Assembly: GCF_916618915.1 (NCBI RefSeq)
Contig: NZ_CAKAKE010000001.1
Coordinates: forward strand, 2,148,501 to 2,212,500
Direction: 5' to 3'
Length of the DNA: 64,000 nucleotides
Source of the DNA: Stenotrophomonas sp. Marseille-Q4652
GTDB taxonomy: Bacteria > Pseudomonadota > Gammaproteobacteria > Xanthomonadales > Xanthomonadaceae
Positions 19,622-29,216 of the stretch are shown here, piece after piece. A program made the position numbers and the translations under genes. Position 1 is the first letter of the stretch. Every line of letters starts with the position of its first letter. The notes below the pieces were generated by a model, which had not been told where the DNA came from, searched no databases, and saw only the letters and a list, made by a program, of their open reading frames with translations.

Positions 19622-21129
19622 GCACCCGCGCGATTCCCGCAGCCGTCGACCACCGGCTGCACCCGTGGTCGTGGCTTTTCGTGCTGCTGCAGCAACTGCG
19701 GCAGTTCCTGTTGCCGCTGGTGGCGTTGCTGGTGTTCGGCAACCGTGGCGACCGCGATGAGCTCGTCGGCCACCTGGTCACGCTGGGCGTGGTCGTGGCG
19801 CTGGTGGGCACCGCGGTGCTGCAGTACCTGACCTACCGCTACCGAATCGGCAACGACGGGCTGAGCATCCGCAGCGGGATCCTGGCCCGCAACCGGCGCG
19901 AGATCCCGTTCGCCCGCATCCACAACGTCACCGTGCACCAGAACGTGCTGCACCGGCTGTTCGGCGTGGCCGAGCTGCGCCTGGAATCGGCCGGCGGCGA
20001 CAAGCCCGAGGCACAGATGCGCGTGCTGCGGCTGGACCAGGCGCTGGCGCTGGAGCAGCTGATCCGCCATCGCGGCCACGCCCCGCAGGCGATGCCAGAC
20101 GCGATACCGCAGCCCGCGCCCGCACCGGACGTGCTGCTCGCACTGCCGGCCGGCGAGCTGGTGCGCCTGGGCCTGGTTTCCAACCGCGCGCTGGTGGTGC
20201 TGGCAGCCGCGTTCGGTGCCGGCTACCAGATGTTCCCGCGGCAGGTGGTGGAAGGATTCATCGAGCAGCAGGGCCGGCAGGTGTTCGGCTATGCCAGCAG
20301 CCTGCAGCTGGGCAGCTGGACCACCGCGGCCACCGTCTCCGTCGGGCTGGTGTTCGCACTGGCGGTGATGCGCCTGCTGTCCATTGGGCTTGCGCTGCTG
20401 CAGTACCACGACTTCCGCCTGAGCGAAGGCGATGGGCGGCTCACCGTCGAGCGCGGCCTGCTGACCCGCGTGCGCGCCAGCGCGGCACCGCGCCGCATCC
20501 AGGCCTGGACTCTGCGGGAAGGCCTGCTGCACCGCCTGTTCGGACGCCGCAGCCTGCGCATCGACATCGCTTCGGGCTCGCCCCAGGACGAGCACGGCCG
20601 CGCACTCAAGGAGCTGGTGCCGATCGGCCGGCCGGAAACCTGCGATGCCCTGATCAACCACGTGCTGCCGGCGGTGCAGTGGCCGCCGATGCAGTGGCAG
20701 CCGGTGGTCACCTCCAGCTGGTGGCGGCTGTGCCTGCCGGCGCTGCTGCTGGTGCTGCTGGCCAGCGGCCTGGCAAGCCTGCGCTTCGGCGCGTGGGGGC
20801 TGCTGCCGCTGCTGTGGCTGCCGTGGTCGGCCTTCAAGGCGCACCGCCAGGTGCTGCGCATGGGCTGGTCCGTCGACGGGCACTGCGTCGCGCTGCGCGG
20901 CGGGTGGTGGAACCGCTGGTGGCGGATGGCCGAGCTGGACAAGCTGCAGGCGCTGCAACTGCGGCGTTCGCCGCTGGACCGCTGGCTGGGGACGGCGACA
21001 CTGACCCTGGATACCGCAGGCGCCGGAGCCGGCCCGGCGCTACAGCTGCAGTTCCTGCCCGAGGCCGAAGCGCGTGCGGTAGTGGCCCGGCTCTCCCGGG
21101 CACTGGCCCGGCGAAAGCTGCGCTGGTAA
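19618..21129 (+). CDS. Large bacterial PH-domain membrane protein (YdbT-like)
   Basis: 503 residues starting at the GTG that overlaps the preceding stop by four bases. Three bPH2-like modules are recognisable, each with the R-x-I-P-x-x-R-I-x-x-V style core: around residues 70-130 (REIPFARIHNVTVHQNVLHR), 265-310 (AAPRRIQAWTLREGLLHR) and 420-480 (ELDKLQALQLRRSPLDRWLG). They are separated by paired membrane helices near 20-60, 180-250 and 365-400. The longer open frame upstream is shadow. Partner of the YdbS-like protein; molecular role unknown. Confidence 0.82.
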   Translation: MSTRAIPAAVDHRLHPWSWLFVLLQQLRQFLLPLVALLVFGNRGDRDELVGHLVTLGVVVALVGTAVLQYLTYRYRIGNDGLSIRSGILARNRREIPFARIHNVTVHQNVLHRLFGVAELRLESAGGDKPEAQMRVLRLDQALALEQLIRHRGHAPQAMPDAIPQPAPAPDVLLALPAGELVRLGLVSNRALVVLAAAFGAGYQMFPRQVVEGFIEQQGRQVFGYASSLQLGSWTTAATVSVGLVFALAVMRLLSIGLALLQYHDFRLSEGDGRLTVERGLLTRVRASAAPRRIQAWTLREGLLHRLFGRRSLRIDIASGSPQDEHGRALKELVPIGRPETCDALINHVLPAVQWPPMQWQPVVTSSWWRLCLPALLLVLLASGLASLRFGAWGLLPLLWLPWSAFKAHRQVLRMGWSVDGHCVALRGGWWNRWWRMAELDKLQALQLRRSPLDRWLGTATLTLDTAGAGAGPALQLQFLPEAEARAVVARLSRALARRKLRW

Positions 21130-21135
21130 CGCGGC

Positions 21136-22167
21136 TCAGGTCCGCGCCGGTCCCCAGTAGCCGATGCGCTTGCGCAGCTTGATCTTGCGCCACCAGTTGC
21201 GCGGCTTGGGCTTGCGGTTGCGCCCGCCCCTGGCGACGAAATCATCGATCGCCTGGAGGATGCGCTCGGCCGACTGGCCATCGCGGTAGGGGTGCAGCTG
21301 GTCGGCGAACTCACGCACGGCGGCCATCAGTTCCGGCGGCCGGGACAGCGCGCGGCGGATCGCGGGCTCGAAGTCCTTCGGATCATCAATGTCGATCAGC
21401 TGCGGGCCGGGACGGCGGTTCTTGAACGTCACCACCGGCTTGTAGGTGAGCAGGAACTCGTTGAGCGCCGACGAGGTATCCGAGCACATCATGTCCACCT
21501 GCGGGAACAGGTCCAGGATGTTGTCGTTCTCGGCGAAGGTCAGGTACTCGTTCTGCAGTGCCTTGTATTTGGCCACCAGCTCCGGGTCCATCTTCGGATG
21601 GAAGGTGACGATCCAGCGCCACTCGCCTGTGCGCGACAGCCGCTTGATCTCGTCATGCAGGATCGGGGCGGCGCTCCACGACGGCGAGAACGTGGAGTGG
21701 TACAGGATCACCGGCGGGTCGCGCACCGGCTCGGGCTCGTCGCGCAGCTGGCTCATGAACGGGTCGATCTTCGGGAAGCCGGTCTCGACCACCGAGAAAT
21801 GCCCCTGCTCCCCGGCCAGCTTGCCGAACGCGGCGGTGTCGCGCGGGCCGGTGGTGCAGTACAGGTCGAAGAAGCCACGGATGTAGATGTGGCGCGGCTT
21901 GCCCGCATCGAAGCCGTGGAAGGTCTCGACCTTCACGCCGGGGAAGAAGTGCGGCACCGCGTTGGATGAGGTGATCACCGCATACGGGTTCCAGGCGCGC
22001 ACCTGCTCGACGGTCAGCAGCTTCTCGTCGGGCGCCAGGTCCTCGGCACCGGGGCCGTCGAAGAACCATGCCGTCTCGTCACCCCGGGCGCGGATCGCCG
22101 CCTGGATCGGACGCAGGATCGCCAGCGCGTAGCGTTCCGAACCGTACAGCAGGTAGTGGCGTGGCAC
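21136..22167 (-). CDS. CDP-glycerol glycerophosphotransferase-family protein
   Basis: 343 residues. The GT-B-like fold resembles TagB/TagF enzymes, which move glycerol-phosphate from CDP-glycerol to a cell-surface acceptor. Conserved patterns are VETFHGFDAGK, TGFPKIDPFM, ILYHSTFSPSWS, WIVTFHPKMDPE and MMCSDTSSALNEFLL, the last two carrying His and Ser/Asp residues typical of the active site. The C-terminus is basic (RKPKPRNWWRKIKLRKR), suiting membrane association. The GTG start at 22165-22167 has AGGAG 8 bases upstream and gives VPRHYLLYGSERYAL. It is divergent from a GT2 gene, so a role in surface polysaccharide or LPS decoration is inferred. Confidence 0.8.
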   Translation of the reverse strand: MPRHYLLYGSERYALAILRPIQAAIRARGDETAWFFDGPGAEDLAPDEKLLTVEQVRAWNPYAVITSSNAVPHFFPGVKVETFHGFDAGKPRHIYIRGFFDLYCTTGPRDTAAFGKLAGEQGHFSVVETGFPKIDPFMSQLRDEPEPVRDPPVILYHSTFSPSWSAAPILHDEIKRLSRTGEWRWIVTFHPKMDPELVAKYKALQNEYLTFAENDNILDLFPQVDMMCSDTSSALNEFLLTYKPVVTFKNRRPGPQLIDIDDPKDFEPAIRRALSRPPELMAAVREFADQLHPYRDGQSAERILQAIDDFVARGGRNRKPKPRNWWRKIKLRKRIGYWGPART

Positions 22168-22264
22168 GTGGTGGCTCCTGGTATCGCGTGGGGCGGCAAT
22201 TATCGCATCGCCAGTGTGGCAGGTGGCTGCTAGGCTGGCCGCCGGTTCCCGCCGTTTCCCGTGC

Positions 22265-23089
22265 ATGTCCAGCCCGACCCCGACCGTTCCTGCCGACCGT
22301 CCCCGCCTGTCGGCCTGCATCATTGCCTTCAACGAGGCCGACCGCATCGGCGACTGCCTGGCCTCGCTGTCGTTCTGCGACGAGATCGTGGTGGTGGATT
22401 CGTTCTCCACCGATGGCACCGTGGAAGTTGCCCAGGCCGCCGGCGCACGCGTGCTGCAGCGCGCGTTCACCGGTTTCCGCAGCCAGAAGGCGTACTGCGT
22501 GGAGCAGGCCAGTCATGACTGGGTGCTGTGCCTGGATGCCGACGAGCGGGTCAATGCGACCCTGCGTGCGGCCATCGAACAGGAGCGCGATGCCGGTTTC
22601 CCGAGCGGTGTCGGCTACCGCTTCGCGCGATGCTCGGAATACTTCGGCCGCTTCCTGCGCCACGGCACTGCCTACCCGGACCGGGTGCTGCGATTGTTCG
22701 ACCGCCGCCACGGCGGCTGGCGCGGCGAGCGCGAGATCCACGAGGCGGTCAGCGTCGACGGCACGGTGGCGCTGCTGCGCGGCGACCTGCTGCACCACCC
22801 CTACCGCAGCTTCCTGCAGTTGCTGGACAAGAAGCAGAAGTATGCGCGGATGATGGCCGAACACGAGTTCGCGCGCGGCAAGCGCGCCACCCTCGGCAAG
22901 CTGGTGCTGGCACCGGCGTGGCGCTTCGTGCGCAGCTACGTGGTCAGGCGTGGCTTCCTTGATGGCTGGCCGGGCCTGATCGAGGCCTTCGTCAGTGCCA
23001 ACTACGTCCGGCAGAAGACCATCATGCTGTGGCTGCTGCACAACGGCCAGCCACTGGTCGACCCGCCGCGGAATCAGCCGCGCGGCTGA
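22265..23089 (+). CDS. Family 2 glycosyltransferase (WaaE/KdtX-like)
   Basis: 274 residues. The GT-A fold shows CIIAFNEADRIGDCLASL at the start, VVVDSFSTDGT as the nucleotide-binding strand, and CLDADERV as the DXD-type metal motif. REIHEAVSVDG in the second half and the overall length match the WaaE/KdtX group, which adds a sugar to the LPS inner core. Sugar and acceptor cannot be predicted. The ATG at 22265 is favoured because upstream codons are shadow-like. Its 3' end overlaps convergently with the O-antigen-ligase-like gene by 16 bases. Confidence 0.85.
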   Translation: MSSPTPTVPADRPRLSACIIAFNEADRIGDCLASLSFCDEIVVVDSFSTDGTVEVAQAAGARVLQRAFTGFRSQKAYCVEQASHDWVLCLDADERVNATLRAAIEQERDAGFPSGVGYRFARCSEYFGRFLRHGTAYPDRVLRLFDRRHGGWRGEREIHEAVSVDGTVALLRGDLLHHPYRSFLQLLDKKQKYARMMAEHEFARGKRATLGKLVLAPAWRFVRSYVVRRGFLDGWPGLIEAFVSANYVRQKTIMLWLLHNGQPLVDPPRNQPRG

Positions 23090-24348
23090 GCCGCCACCGT
23101 CCGCGCCCGCAGCACGGCAAGGCCCATCAGCACGCCGACGATGCTGACGTAGAAGCTGGCGGTGATCTGGTGGGCGAACATCGACTGGGTCAGGCCGCAC
23201 AGCGCGTAACCGACCACGACCATGATCCCGGCCGCCGCCGGCCCGCGGAATTTCCCATGGCCGCTGCGGCGGTGCAGACGTGCGAACAGCAGCAGCGGCA
23301 CGCCATAGATCGCCAGCAGCAACAGCACGCCGGGCACGCCGCGGGTGGCGGCCCACTCGGCGAGGTCGTTGTGGGCGTGGCTGAGATGGCAGCGCGGCGC
23401 GGACTGCTGCTCGAGCGCGCATTCGGGCAGTCGCTTCATCGCCTCGTCGAAGCGGTCGATGCCCACGCCGGTCAGCGGATGCTCGCGGAAGGTATCCCAG
23501 GCCACCCACAGGCGCTCGACGCGGGCACCAGCCGAGGAATTGGTATCGCCACGCTCCAGCCGCTCCACGTCCTGGCGCAGCTCGTCCAGCCGCAGCCGCT
23601 CGCTCAGGCCCGGCACCATCAGCACCAAGGTGGCAGCCACGGCCAGCAGTCCGGCCAGGGTCAGCAGCCGGGTGCGGCCATCGCGCCAGCGCGAACCCAG
23701 GCCGATCGCCACCAGCAGGGCCAGCAGGCCCAGCCACACGCCACGGCTGCCGGTCAGCACGATCACCGCGCAACCGGCGACCAGCCCGGTGGCCACCCAG
23801 CGCCACTGCCCGTGCGGGCGGCAGAACACCAGCAGCACCATCAGCATCAGCACGATGTCGGCCAGCACGATGGCATTGGTCCAGGCTTCGGCACGCCACG
23901 CGCCGCCGGCCACCTGCACCACCGCCACCGGCAGCGCGCCGAACAGGCCGAGCAGCGCTCCCACCCACAGCGCCGAAGCGCGCGGCCGCAGCGCGCAGGT
24001 CCACAGCATCGCCCACGGGATGACCACGAAGCGGCTGTGGTTGTCGAACTCACGCAGGTCCTGGCCGAACCACCCCATCGAGACGATGGCGCTCAGCATC
24101 ACCACGGCGGCCAGGCCGGCCACGGTGCCCAGCGCGGGCTGCCCCACGGCCCGGGCCTGCCACAGCCGGTCAATGCCCAGCACGCTGGTGGCCAGCAGCA
24201 GCAGGCCGAACGGCAGCAGGTTCCACGGGGTATTGACCACCAGCGCCGGCAGGCAGGCCAGCGCCAGCGCCGCCAGCCACTGCAGTGTCCGGGTACGGGC
24301 GGTCATGGGAAAGGCGGCATCGGCCGCCGGCTGTGACTTGCTGTGCAT
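23074..24348 (-). CDS. O-antigen ligase (WaaL)/Wzy-family membrane protein
   Basis: About 424 residues with 10-12 hydrophobic helices. The large periplasmic loop contains FREHPLTGVGIDRFDEAM and SHAHNDLAEWAATRGVPG, the Wzy_C/O-antigen ligase signature with its conserved His. Such proteins join polysaccharide to lipid A-core or polymerise repeat units. The start could be ATG 24348 (MHSKSQPAAD) or ATG 24306 (MTARTRTLQW); neither has a strong RBS. It lies 113 bases after the ArnT-like gene on the same strand. Confidence 0.82.
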   Translation of the reverse strand: MHSKSQPAADAAFPMTARTRTLQWLAALALACLPALVVNTPWNLLPFGLLLLATSVLGIDRLWQARAVGQPALGTVAGLAAVVMLSAIVSMGWFGQDLREFDNHSRFVVIPWAMLWTCALRPRASALWVGALLGLFGALPVAVVQVAGGAWRAEAWTNAIVLADIVLMLMVLLVFCRPHGQWRWVATGLVAGCAVIVLTGSRGVWLGLLALLVAIGLGSRWRDGRTRLLTLAGLLAVAATLVLMVPGLSERLRLDELRQDVERLERGDTNSSAGARVERLWVAWDTFREHPLTGVGIDRFDEAMKRLPECALEQQSAPRCHLSHAHNDLAEWAATRGVPGVLLLLAIYGVPLLLFARLHRRSGHGKFRGPAAAGIMVVVGYALCGLTQSMFAHQITASFYVSIVGVLMGLAVLRARTVAAQPRG

Positions 24349-24461
24349 CGTGCGAATACTGGGCCCCGTGCTATGAACGGCTCCTTCCGGAACCACTGCT
24401 TCCTGCTCCGCCCCACCCTGGCCCGGCCAGTGTGGGCGCGCTCCATCCCTGCCAGCTGCGC

Positions 24462-26186
24462 TCATTCAGACTCGCCGTCCTGCTGTTCGCGCTGCTGCTG
24501 GTCCAGCGCTGCGGCTCCTGCCACGCAGGGTCCGTTGACCGCGCCGGCCGGCACCAGCCACCAGCGGCGGCGGTTGGCGATCCCCGCCAGCTCGGCCCGC
24601 GCGCGATCCACGCAGTCGAGCATCGCCGGCTCCTGCACCAGCAACCAGCGCTGCGCCGGTGCCTGTGCCTGCCAGGCCACGCCGCGGCGCAGCTGCTCGT
24701 CCCATGGCACCTTGAAGCCGAAGTCCTGCGCCGGGCGATCGGCCATCAGCAGGTTCTGCTCCTTCCAGGCCACCAGTCCCAGCTCGGCCCCGGCGTCCAG
24801 GCGCTGGCCGACGCTGCGCATCAGCCCGGCGGCCGAGCCGGAATCGTTGAGCAACGGATAGCCGAACAGGCCATAGGCCACCCAGAACCCGGCCAGGGTC
24901 GAGGCCAGCGCCGCGTGCACCCGTCGCCAGCCGAACAACAGCAGGCTGCCCGCACCCCAGGTGCCGATCGCCAGCATCACCCAGGCCAGGGTGTCGACGG
25001 TGGCGGCATCCAGGCCCCGGTTGGCCATCAGCCGCGCCTCGAACGGAGGCGAACCCGCCAGCACCGCCACGCCGGCTGCCAGCAGCACGGCCACCAGCAC
25101 CCCGGCAAACCCCAGCAGGGCGGCCTTGAAGCCGCGCCGCCGCAACAGGCCCGGCAGCAGCGGTGCCAGCGCCAGGCAGAACATCGGCAGCGCCGGCAGG
25201 ATGTAGACATCACGCTTGCCGGCCGGAATCGAGAAGAACACCACCACCATCGCCCACCACGCCAGCGGCAGCAGGTAGCGGGCGTCACGCCGGCGCAGGC
25301 GGCGGCGCCAGGCCGGAATCGCCCACGGCACCGCCAGGAAGGCCGGCAGCCACATGGTCAGCATCGTGAGCAGGTGGTACCAGGGCGGCTGGTGATGGTC
25401 CCAGGAACGCGTGTAGCGCTTGGCGGTCTGGCGGAACAGGATGTCGTCCAGATAGGCGCGGTATTCGGCCGTCCCCTGCGAAAGTGCCGACCATGCCACC
25501 GGCACCAGCCACAGGCCCACGGCCGCCAGCAGCGCGAGCGGGCCAAGCCAGAAGCGCCAGTCACGCAGCAGCCGGAAATCCATCCGCGGCCAGCGCAGCG
25601 CCATCGCCAGCACCGCCGGCAGCAGCATCAGCAGCGCGAGCACGCCCACGCCCTTGGTGATCACGCCCAGCCCGGCGGCAAACCAGCCCAGCACCCACCA
25701 ACGCCACGCCGGCCCGCACAGCAGGTGCCGCAGCAGGCCGTAATTGGCCAGGGTGATGAAGAACACCACCAGCGGATCGATCTGCGCCTTCTTGGCCTGG
25801 AAGGTGAACTGCAGCGCGAACAGCAGCGCCCAAGCCGCGTACAGGCCCACGCGGCGCGTCCACAGCCTGCGCCCAAGGTCGTAGACGCAGGCCAGGGTGC
25901 CCAGCGCCGCCAGCAGCGAGGGCAGCAGGAAGGCGATGCGCCAGTTGCCGGTCACGCCGTGGAGCGTGGCCTGCCACCACATCAGCATCGGCGGCTTGTC
26001 CGAGTACAGCTCCGATCCGCGGTGCGGGAACAGCCAGTTGCCGCTTTCCACCATCTGCCGGGCGGCCAGCGCAAAGCGCGGCTCGTCCGAGGGCCAGGGG
26101 TCGCGCAGGCCGAGGCCGGCCCCGAGCACCAGCAACGCCATCAGCACGAACAGCCAGAACTCTCGGGACGCACGGGTTGCGAACAT
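24462..26186 (-). CDS. ArnT/PMT-family membrane glycosyltransferase (GT39/GT83-like)
   Basis: 574 residues with 11-13 membrane helices. The first periplasmic loop has LRDPWPSDEPRFALAARQM, the acidic DEPR signature of ArnT-like enzymes, and then NWLFPHRGSELYSDKPPML, also conserved in the PMT_2 group. These use polyprenyl-phosphate sugars as donors; ArnT itself adds aminoarabinose to lipid A. The C-terminal ~150 residues form a periplasmic domain. No arn operon is nearby, so donor and acceptor are unknown. It follows rsmB by 22 bases on the same strand. Confidence 0.85.
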   Translation of the reverse strand: MFATRASREFWLFVLMALLVLGAGLGLRDPWPSDEPRFALAARQMVESGNWLFPHRGSELYSDKPPMLMWWQATLHGVTGNWRIAFLLPSLLAALGTLACVYDLGRRLWTRRVGLYAAWALLFALQFTFQAKKAQIDPLVVFFITLANYGLLRHLLCGPAWRWWVLGWFAAGLGVITKGVGVLALLMLLPAVLAMALRWPRMDFRLLRDWRFWLGPLALLAAVGLWLVPVAWSALSQGTAEYRAYLDDILFRQTAKRYTRSWDHHQPPWYHLLTMLTMWLPAFLAVPWAIPAWRRRLRRRDARYLLPLAWWAMVVVFFSIPAGKRDVYILPALPMFCLALAPLLPGLLRRRGFKAALLGFAGVLVAVLLAAGVAVLAGSPPFEARLMANRGLDAATVDTLAWVMLAIGTWGAGSLLLFGWRRVHAALASTLAGFWVAYGLFGYPLLNDSGSAAGLMRSVGQRLDAGAELGLVAWKEQNLLMADRPAQDFGFKVPWDEQLRRGVAWQAQAPAQRWLLVQEPAMLDCVDRARAELAGIANRRRWWLVPAGAVNGPCVAGAAALDQQQREQQDGESE

Positions 26187-26208
26187 GGGGTGCCAGGAGG
26201 TGGGAGGA

Positions 26209-27534
26209 TTACTGCTTTACCAGTCGCGCGTAGAAGAAGCCATCCCCGCCCTGCTCGCCCGGCAGGCGCTGGCGCGCCCCGCCCTGGTCGTGGCCGAAGG
26301 CGGCCGAGAGCGGTTCCAGGGAGGCATCCGGCGTACGCGCCAGGAAGGCCTGCACCTGGTGGTGGTTCTCCCTGCGCAGCAGCGAGCAAGTGGCGTAGAC
26401 CAGCACCCCGCCCGGGCGCAGCACGCGCCAGGCGGCATCGAGCAGCCGTGCCTGCAGGGCGACCAGCGCGTCGATGTCCTCCGGGCGGCGGTGCAGCAGC
26501 ACGTCGGGCTGGCGACGGACCACGCCGGTGGCCGAGCATGGCGCGTCCAGCAGCACCGCATCGAACGGCTGCCCATCCCACCACCTGTCAACGTCGGCGG
26601 CATCCACCGCGCGCACCTCGGCCTGCGCCCCGACGCCGGTACGGGCAAACGTGTCGCGGATGCGCTGCAGGCGCCGGGCGTCGACGTCCAGCGCCAGCAG
26701 ACGAAACTGCGGATCGCGCTCGAGCAGGTGCGCGGACTTGCCGCCGGGCGCGGCGCAGGCATCAAGCACCCGCGCGCCCGGATCGGGGGCCAGCGCATCG
26801 GCCACCTGCTGGGCGGAGAGGTCCTGCACCGACACCGCACCGTCGGCGAAACCGGGCAACGCACTGACCGCCACGGCCACCGGCAGGCGGATCGAGTCGG
26901 CCGCCAGCGGCGAAGCTTCGGCCGCGATACCGGCTTCGTGCAGGCGCTGCAGGTAGTCGTGGCGCGAATGCTGGCTGCGGTTGACCCGCAGCCACAGTGG
27001 GGCCGGCTGCAGGCTGGCCTCGAAGATCGCCTCGGCGTGGTCGGGCCAGTCGTGGCGGACCCGGTCGCGCAGCCATGACGGCCACGCCTTGGCCGCCGGC
27101 ATCACCGGCAGGCCTTCACGCTGGGCGCGGCGCATCAGGGCGTTGACCATGCCGGCCTGGCGTTCGCGACCCAGTGCACGCGCCGCCTCGACGGTGGCCG
27201 AGACCGAGGCATGGGCCGGCAGTTGCAGCACGTCCAGCTGGGCGAAGCCGGCCATCAGCAGGCCACGCAGGTCATCGTCACCGCGGCCCAGCGGCTTCTG
27301 CAGCCACTGCTGCAGGGCCGCCTCGTAGGCGACGCGGCGGCGCAGCGCGGCAAAGCAGATCGCCTCGAGCAGCGCGCGGTCGCGGCTGTCGGCCAGCTTG
27401 GGCAGGGCCGCGCCGAGTTCGGCCTTCAGCGAGCGGCCCTGGCGGACCACCGCAGCCAGCACGCGCGCGGCAAGCATGCGCGTGGCCACGCCGGGCGCCT
27501 GCGGAAGACGGGACGGAGCGGTGCCGGTTGCCAT
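26209..27534 (-). CDS. rsmB: 16S rRNA (cytosine-967-C5)-methyltransferase RsmB
   Basis: 441 residues. It methylates C967 of 16S rRNA using S-adenosylmethionine. An N-terminal NusB-like RNA-binding domain (about 15-150) precedes the Rossmann methyltransferase, with [13 protein letters not shown] as the SAM motif, [16 protein letters not shown] carrying the release cysteine and [11 protein letters not shown] carrying the nucleophilic cysteine. Its ATG is three bases after the fmt stop, the conserved fmt-rsmB pair. Confidence 0.96.
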   Translation of the reverse strand: MATGTAPSRLPQAPGVATRMLAARVLAAVVRQGRSLKAELGAALPKLADSRDRALLEAICFAALRRRVAYEAALQQWLQKPLGRGDDDLRGLLMAGFAQLDVLQLPAHASVSATVEAARALGRERQAGMVNALMRRAQREGLPVMPAAKAWPSWLRDRVRHDWPDHAEAIFEASLQPAPLWLRVNRSQHSRHDYLQRLHEAGIAAEASPLAADSIRLPVAVAVSALPGFADGAVSVQDLSAQQVADALAPDPGARVLDACAAPGGKSAHLLERDPQFRLLALDVDARRLQRIRDTFARTGVGAQAEVRAVDAADVDRWWDGQPFDAVLLDAPCSATGVVRRQPDVLLHRRPEDIDALVALQARLLDAAWRVLRPGGVLVYATCSLLRRENHHQVQAFLARTPDASLEPLSAAFGHDQGGARQRLPGEQGGDGFFYARLVKQ

Positions 27535-27537
27535 CGA

Positions 27538-28461
27538 TCAAACTCCCGCCAGGAGGTCGCGACGGGCGTTGAGGTAGTCAGCCGCGGTGATCGACTTTCC
27601 GCCCTCGCGCTGGACCACGCGCAGGCGCAGCGCGCCCTGGCCACAGGCAATGTCGATGCCGTCCTTGCTGGCGGCCAGCACCGTGCCCGGGGCCTTGCCC
27701 TGGTTGTCGGCCAGTGGCACCGCGCCGTGGATGCGCAGCCGCTCGCCGGCCAGGCTGGCCTCGGCGATCGGCCAGGGATTGAAGGCGCGCACGCGCCGCG
27801 CCAGCGCCGTCGCGTCCTCGTTCCAGTCCAGACGGGCCTGCGCCTTGTCCAGCTTGTGGGCGTAGGTCACGCCAGCCTCGGGCTGCGGCTGCGCCACCGG
27901 CTTCAGGCCGGCGCGCAGCAGGCCCAGGCCGTCGGCCAGCACCTGCGCGCCGAGTTCGGCCAGGCGGTCGTGCAGCTGGCCGCCGGTATCGCTGTCGCTG
28001 ATCGGGGTCTTCTGCGACAGCAGCACCGGCCCGGTATCCAGGCCGGCTTCCATCTGCATCAGGCACACGCCAGTCTCGGCGTCACCGGCCTCGATCGCAC
28101 GCTGGATCGGCGCGGCGCCGCGCCAGCGCGGCAGCAGCGAGGCATGCACGTTCCAGCAGCCGTGGGTCGGGATCTCCAGCACCGCGCGCGGCAGGATCAG
28201 GCCATAGGCCACCACCACCATCAGGTCCGGCTGCAGCGCGCGCAGCTGTTCCTGCGCGGCGGGGTCCTTCAGGGTTTCCGGCTGGAACACGGGGATGCCG
28301 CGCTCGATCGCCTCGAGCTTCACCGGCGAGGCCATCAGGCCGCGGCCACGGCCGGCAGGGCGGTCAGGCTGGGTGTAGACGGCCACCACTTCCTGGTGGC
28401 GCGCCGCCGCCCGCAGGCAGGGCACGGCGAAATCCGGGGTGCCGGCAAACACGATTCTCAT
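27538..28461 (-). CDS. fmt: Methionyl-tRNA formyltransferase
   Basis: 307 residues. It formylates initiator Met-tRNA with 10-formyl-THF. It starts [16 protein letters not shown], contains [20 protein letters not shown] with the catalytic Asn/His and the SLLPxxRG folate loop, and MEAGLDTGP with the catalytic Asp. The C-terminal tRNA-binding OB domain follows from about 205. It is upstream of rsmB and downstream of def, the usual def-fmt-rsmB order, but a strong terminator-like hairpin separates it from def. Confidence 0.97.
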   Translation of the reverse strand: MRIVFAGTPDFAVPCLRAAARHQEVVAVYTQPDRPAGRGRGLMASPVKLEAIERGIPVFQPETLKDPAAQEQLRALQPDLMVVVAYGLILPRAVLEIPTHGCWNVHASLLPRWRGAAPIQRAIEAGDAETGVCLMQMEAGLDTGPVLLSQKTPISDSDTGGQLHDRLAELGAQVLADGLGLLRAGLKPVAQPQPEAGVTYAHKLDKAQARLDWNEDATALARRVRAFNPWPIAEASLAGERLRIHGAVPLADNQGKAPGTVLAASKDGIDIACGQGALRLRVVQREGGKSITAADYLNARRDLLAGV

Positions 28462-28487
28462 GTCAATTCCATTGGCAGAAAGGAAAA

Positions 28488-28508
28488 CGGCGCCGGAAGC
28501 CGGCGCCG
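28488..28508 (-). terminator. Strong intrinsic terminator between def and fmt
   Basis: CGGCGCCGG and CCGGCGCCG form a perfect 9-bp stem with a 3-base loop; on the minus strand it is followed directly by TTTTCCTTT. It lies 68 bases after the def stop and 27 bases before the fmt start. Confidence 0.8.
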
Positions 28509-28575
28509 CGTGCTGGCGGGCCGGCGATTTACCGGTCGACGCCGCGGGCGACCCGTGCCGGGCACGGGCTCACGC

Positions 28576-29088
28576 TCAGGCGACGTGCTTGCGCGCCTTG
28601 GCCAGCTTCTTGCGCACCATCTCCCGCTTCAGCGGGGACAGGTAATCAATGAACAGCTTGCCATCCAGGTGGTCCATCTCGTGCTGCACGCACACGGCCA
28701 GCAGGCCGTCGGTGGTCAGCTCCTGCGGCTGCGCATGGCGGTCGAGGTAGCGCACGGTGATGCGGTCGGCGCGGGTGACGTCGGCAAAGATGCCCGGCAC
28801 CGACAGGCAGCCTTCCTGGTAGACCTTGCCGCCGTCCTTGTCGACGATCTCCGGGTTGATGAACACCATCGGCGCGCTCTTGTCCTCGCTGACGTCGATG
28901 ACCATGAAGCGCTTGTGCACGTCCACCTGCGAGGCGGCCAGGCCGATGCCCGGGGCGTCGTACATGGTTTCGAACATGTCATCGACCAGCGTCTGGAACG
29001 CCGGGTCGGTCACTTCCCCGGCCGACAGCGGCGCGGCCTTGGTGCGCAGGCGGGGGTCGGGGAACTCAAGGATGGGGAGCAGGGCCAT
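28576..29088 (-). CDS. def: Peptide deformylase
   Basis: 170 residues. This Fe/Zn enzyme removes the formyl group from nascent N-terminal Met. The three family motifs are intact: [16 protein letters not shown] with the metal-binding Cys, and QHEMDHLDG with two metal-binding His and the catalytic Glu. Length matches the E. coli enzyme (169). It starts [15 protein letters not shown]. It is divergent from the LysM gene with a 128-base shared promoter region. Confidence 0.97.
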   Translation of the reverse strand: MALLPILEFPDPRLRTKAAPLSAGEVTDPAFQTLVDDMFETMYDAPGIGLAASQVDVHKRFMVIDVSEDKSAPMVFINPEIVDKDGGKVYQEGCLSVPGIFADVTRADRITVRYLDRHAQPQELTTDGLLAVCVQHEMDHLDGKLFIDYLSPLKREMVRKKLAKARKHVA

Positions 29089-29149
29089 GGCGATACCGAT
29101 GGGGGGCGCCGGACAATTCGGCAGGACGTCCCAATTCTAGCGCCAACGC

Positions 29150-29180
29150 TTGCGCTGCGCCCCCGTATCTGCACTATAGT
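29150..29180 (+). promoter_or_regulatory. Possible sigma-70 promoter of the LysM gene
   Basis: TTGCGC at 29150-29155 and TATAGT at 29175-29180 could be -35 and -10 boxes. The 19-bp spacer is longer than ideal. The -10 sits within the palindrome GCACTATAGTGC, 36 bases before the ATG. Confidence 0.4.
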
Positions 29181-29216
29181 GCGCCAACCTGTTGGGGAAT
29201 CAGGCAGATCGCTACC

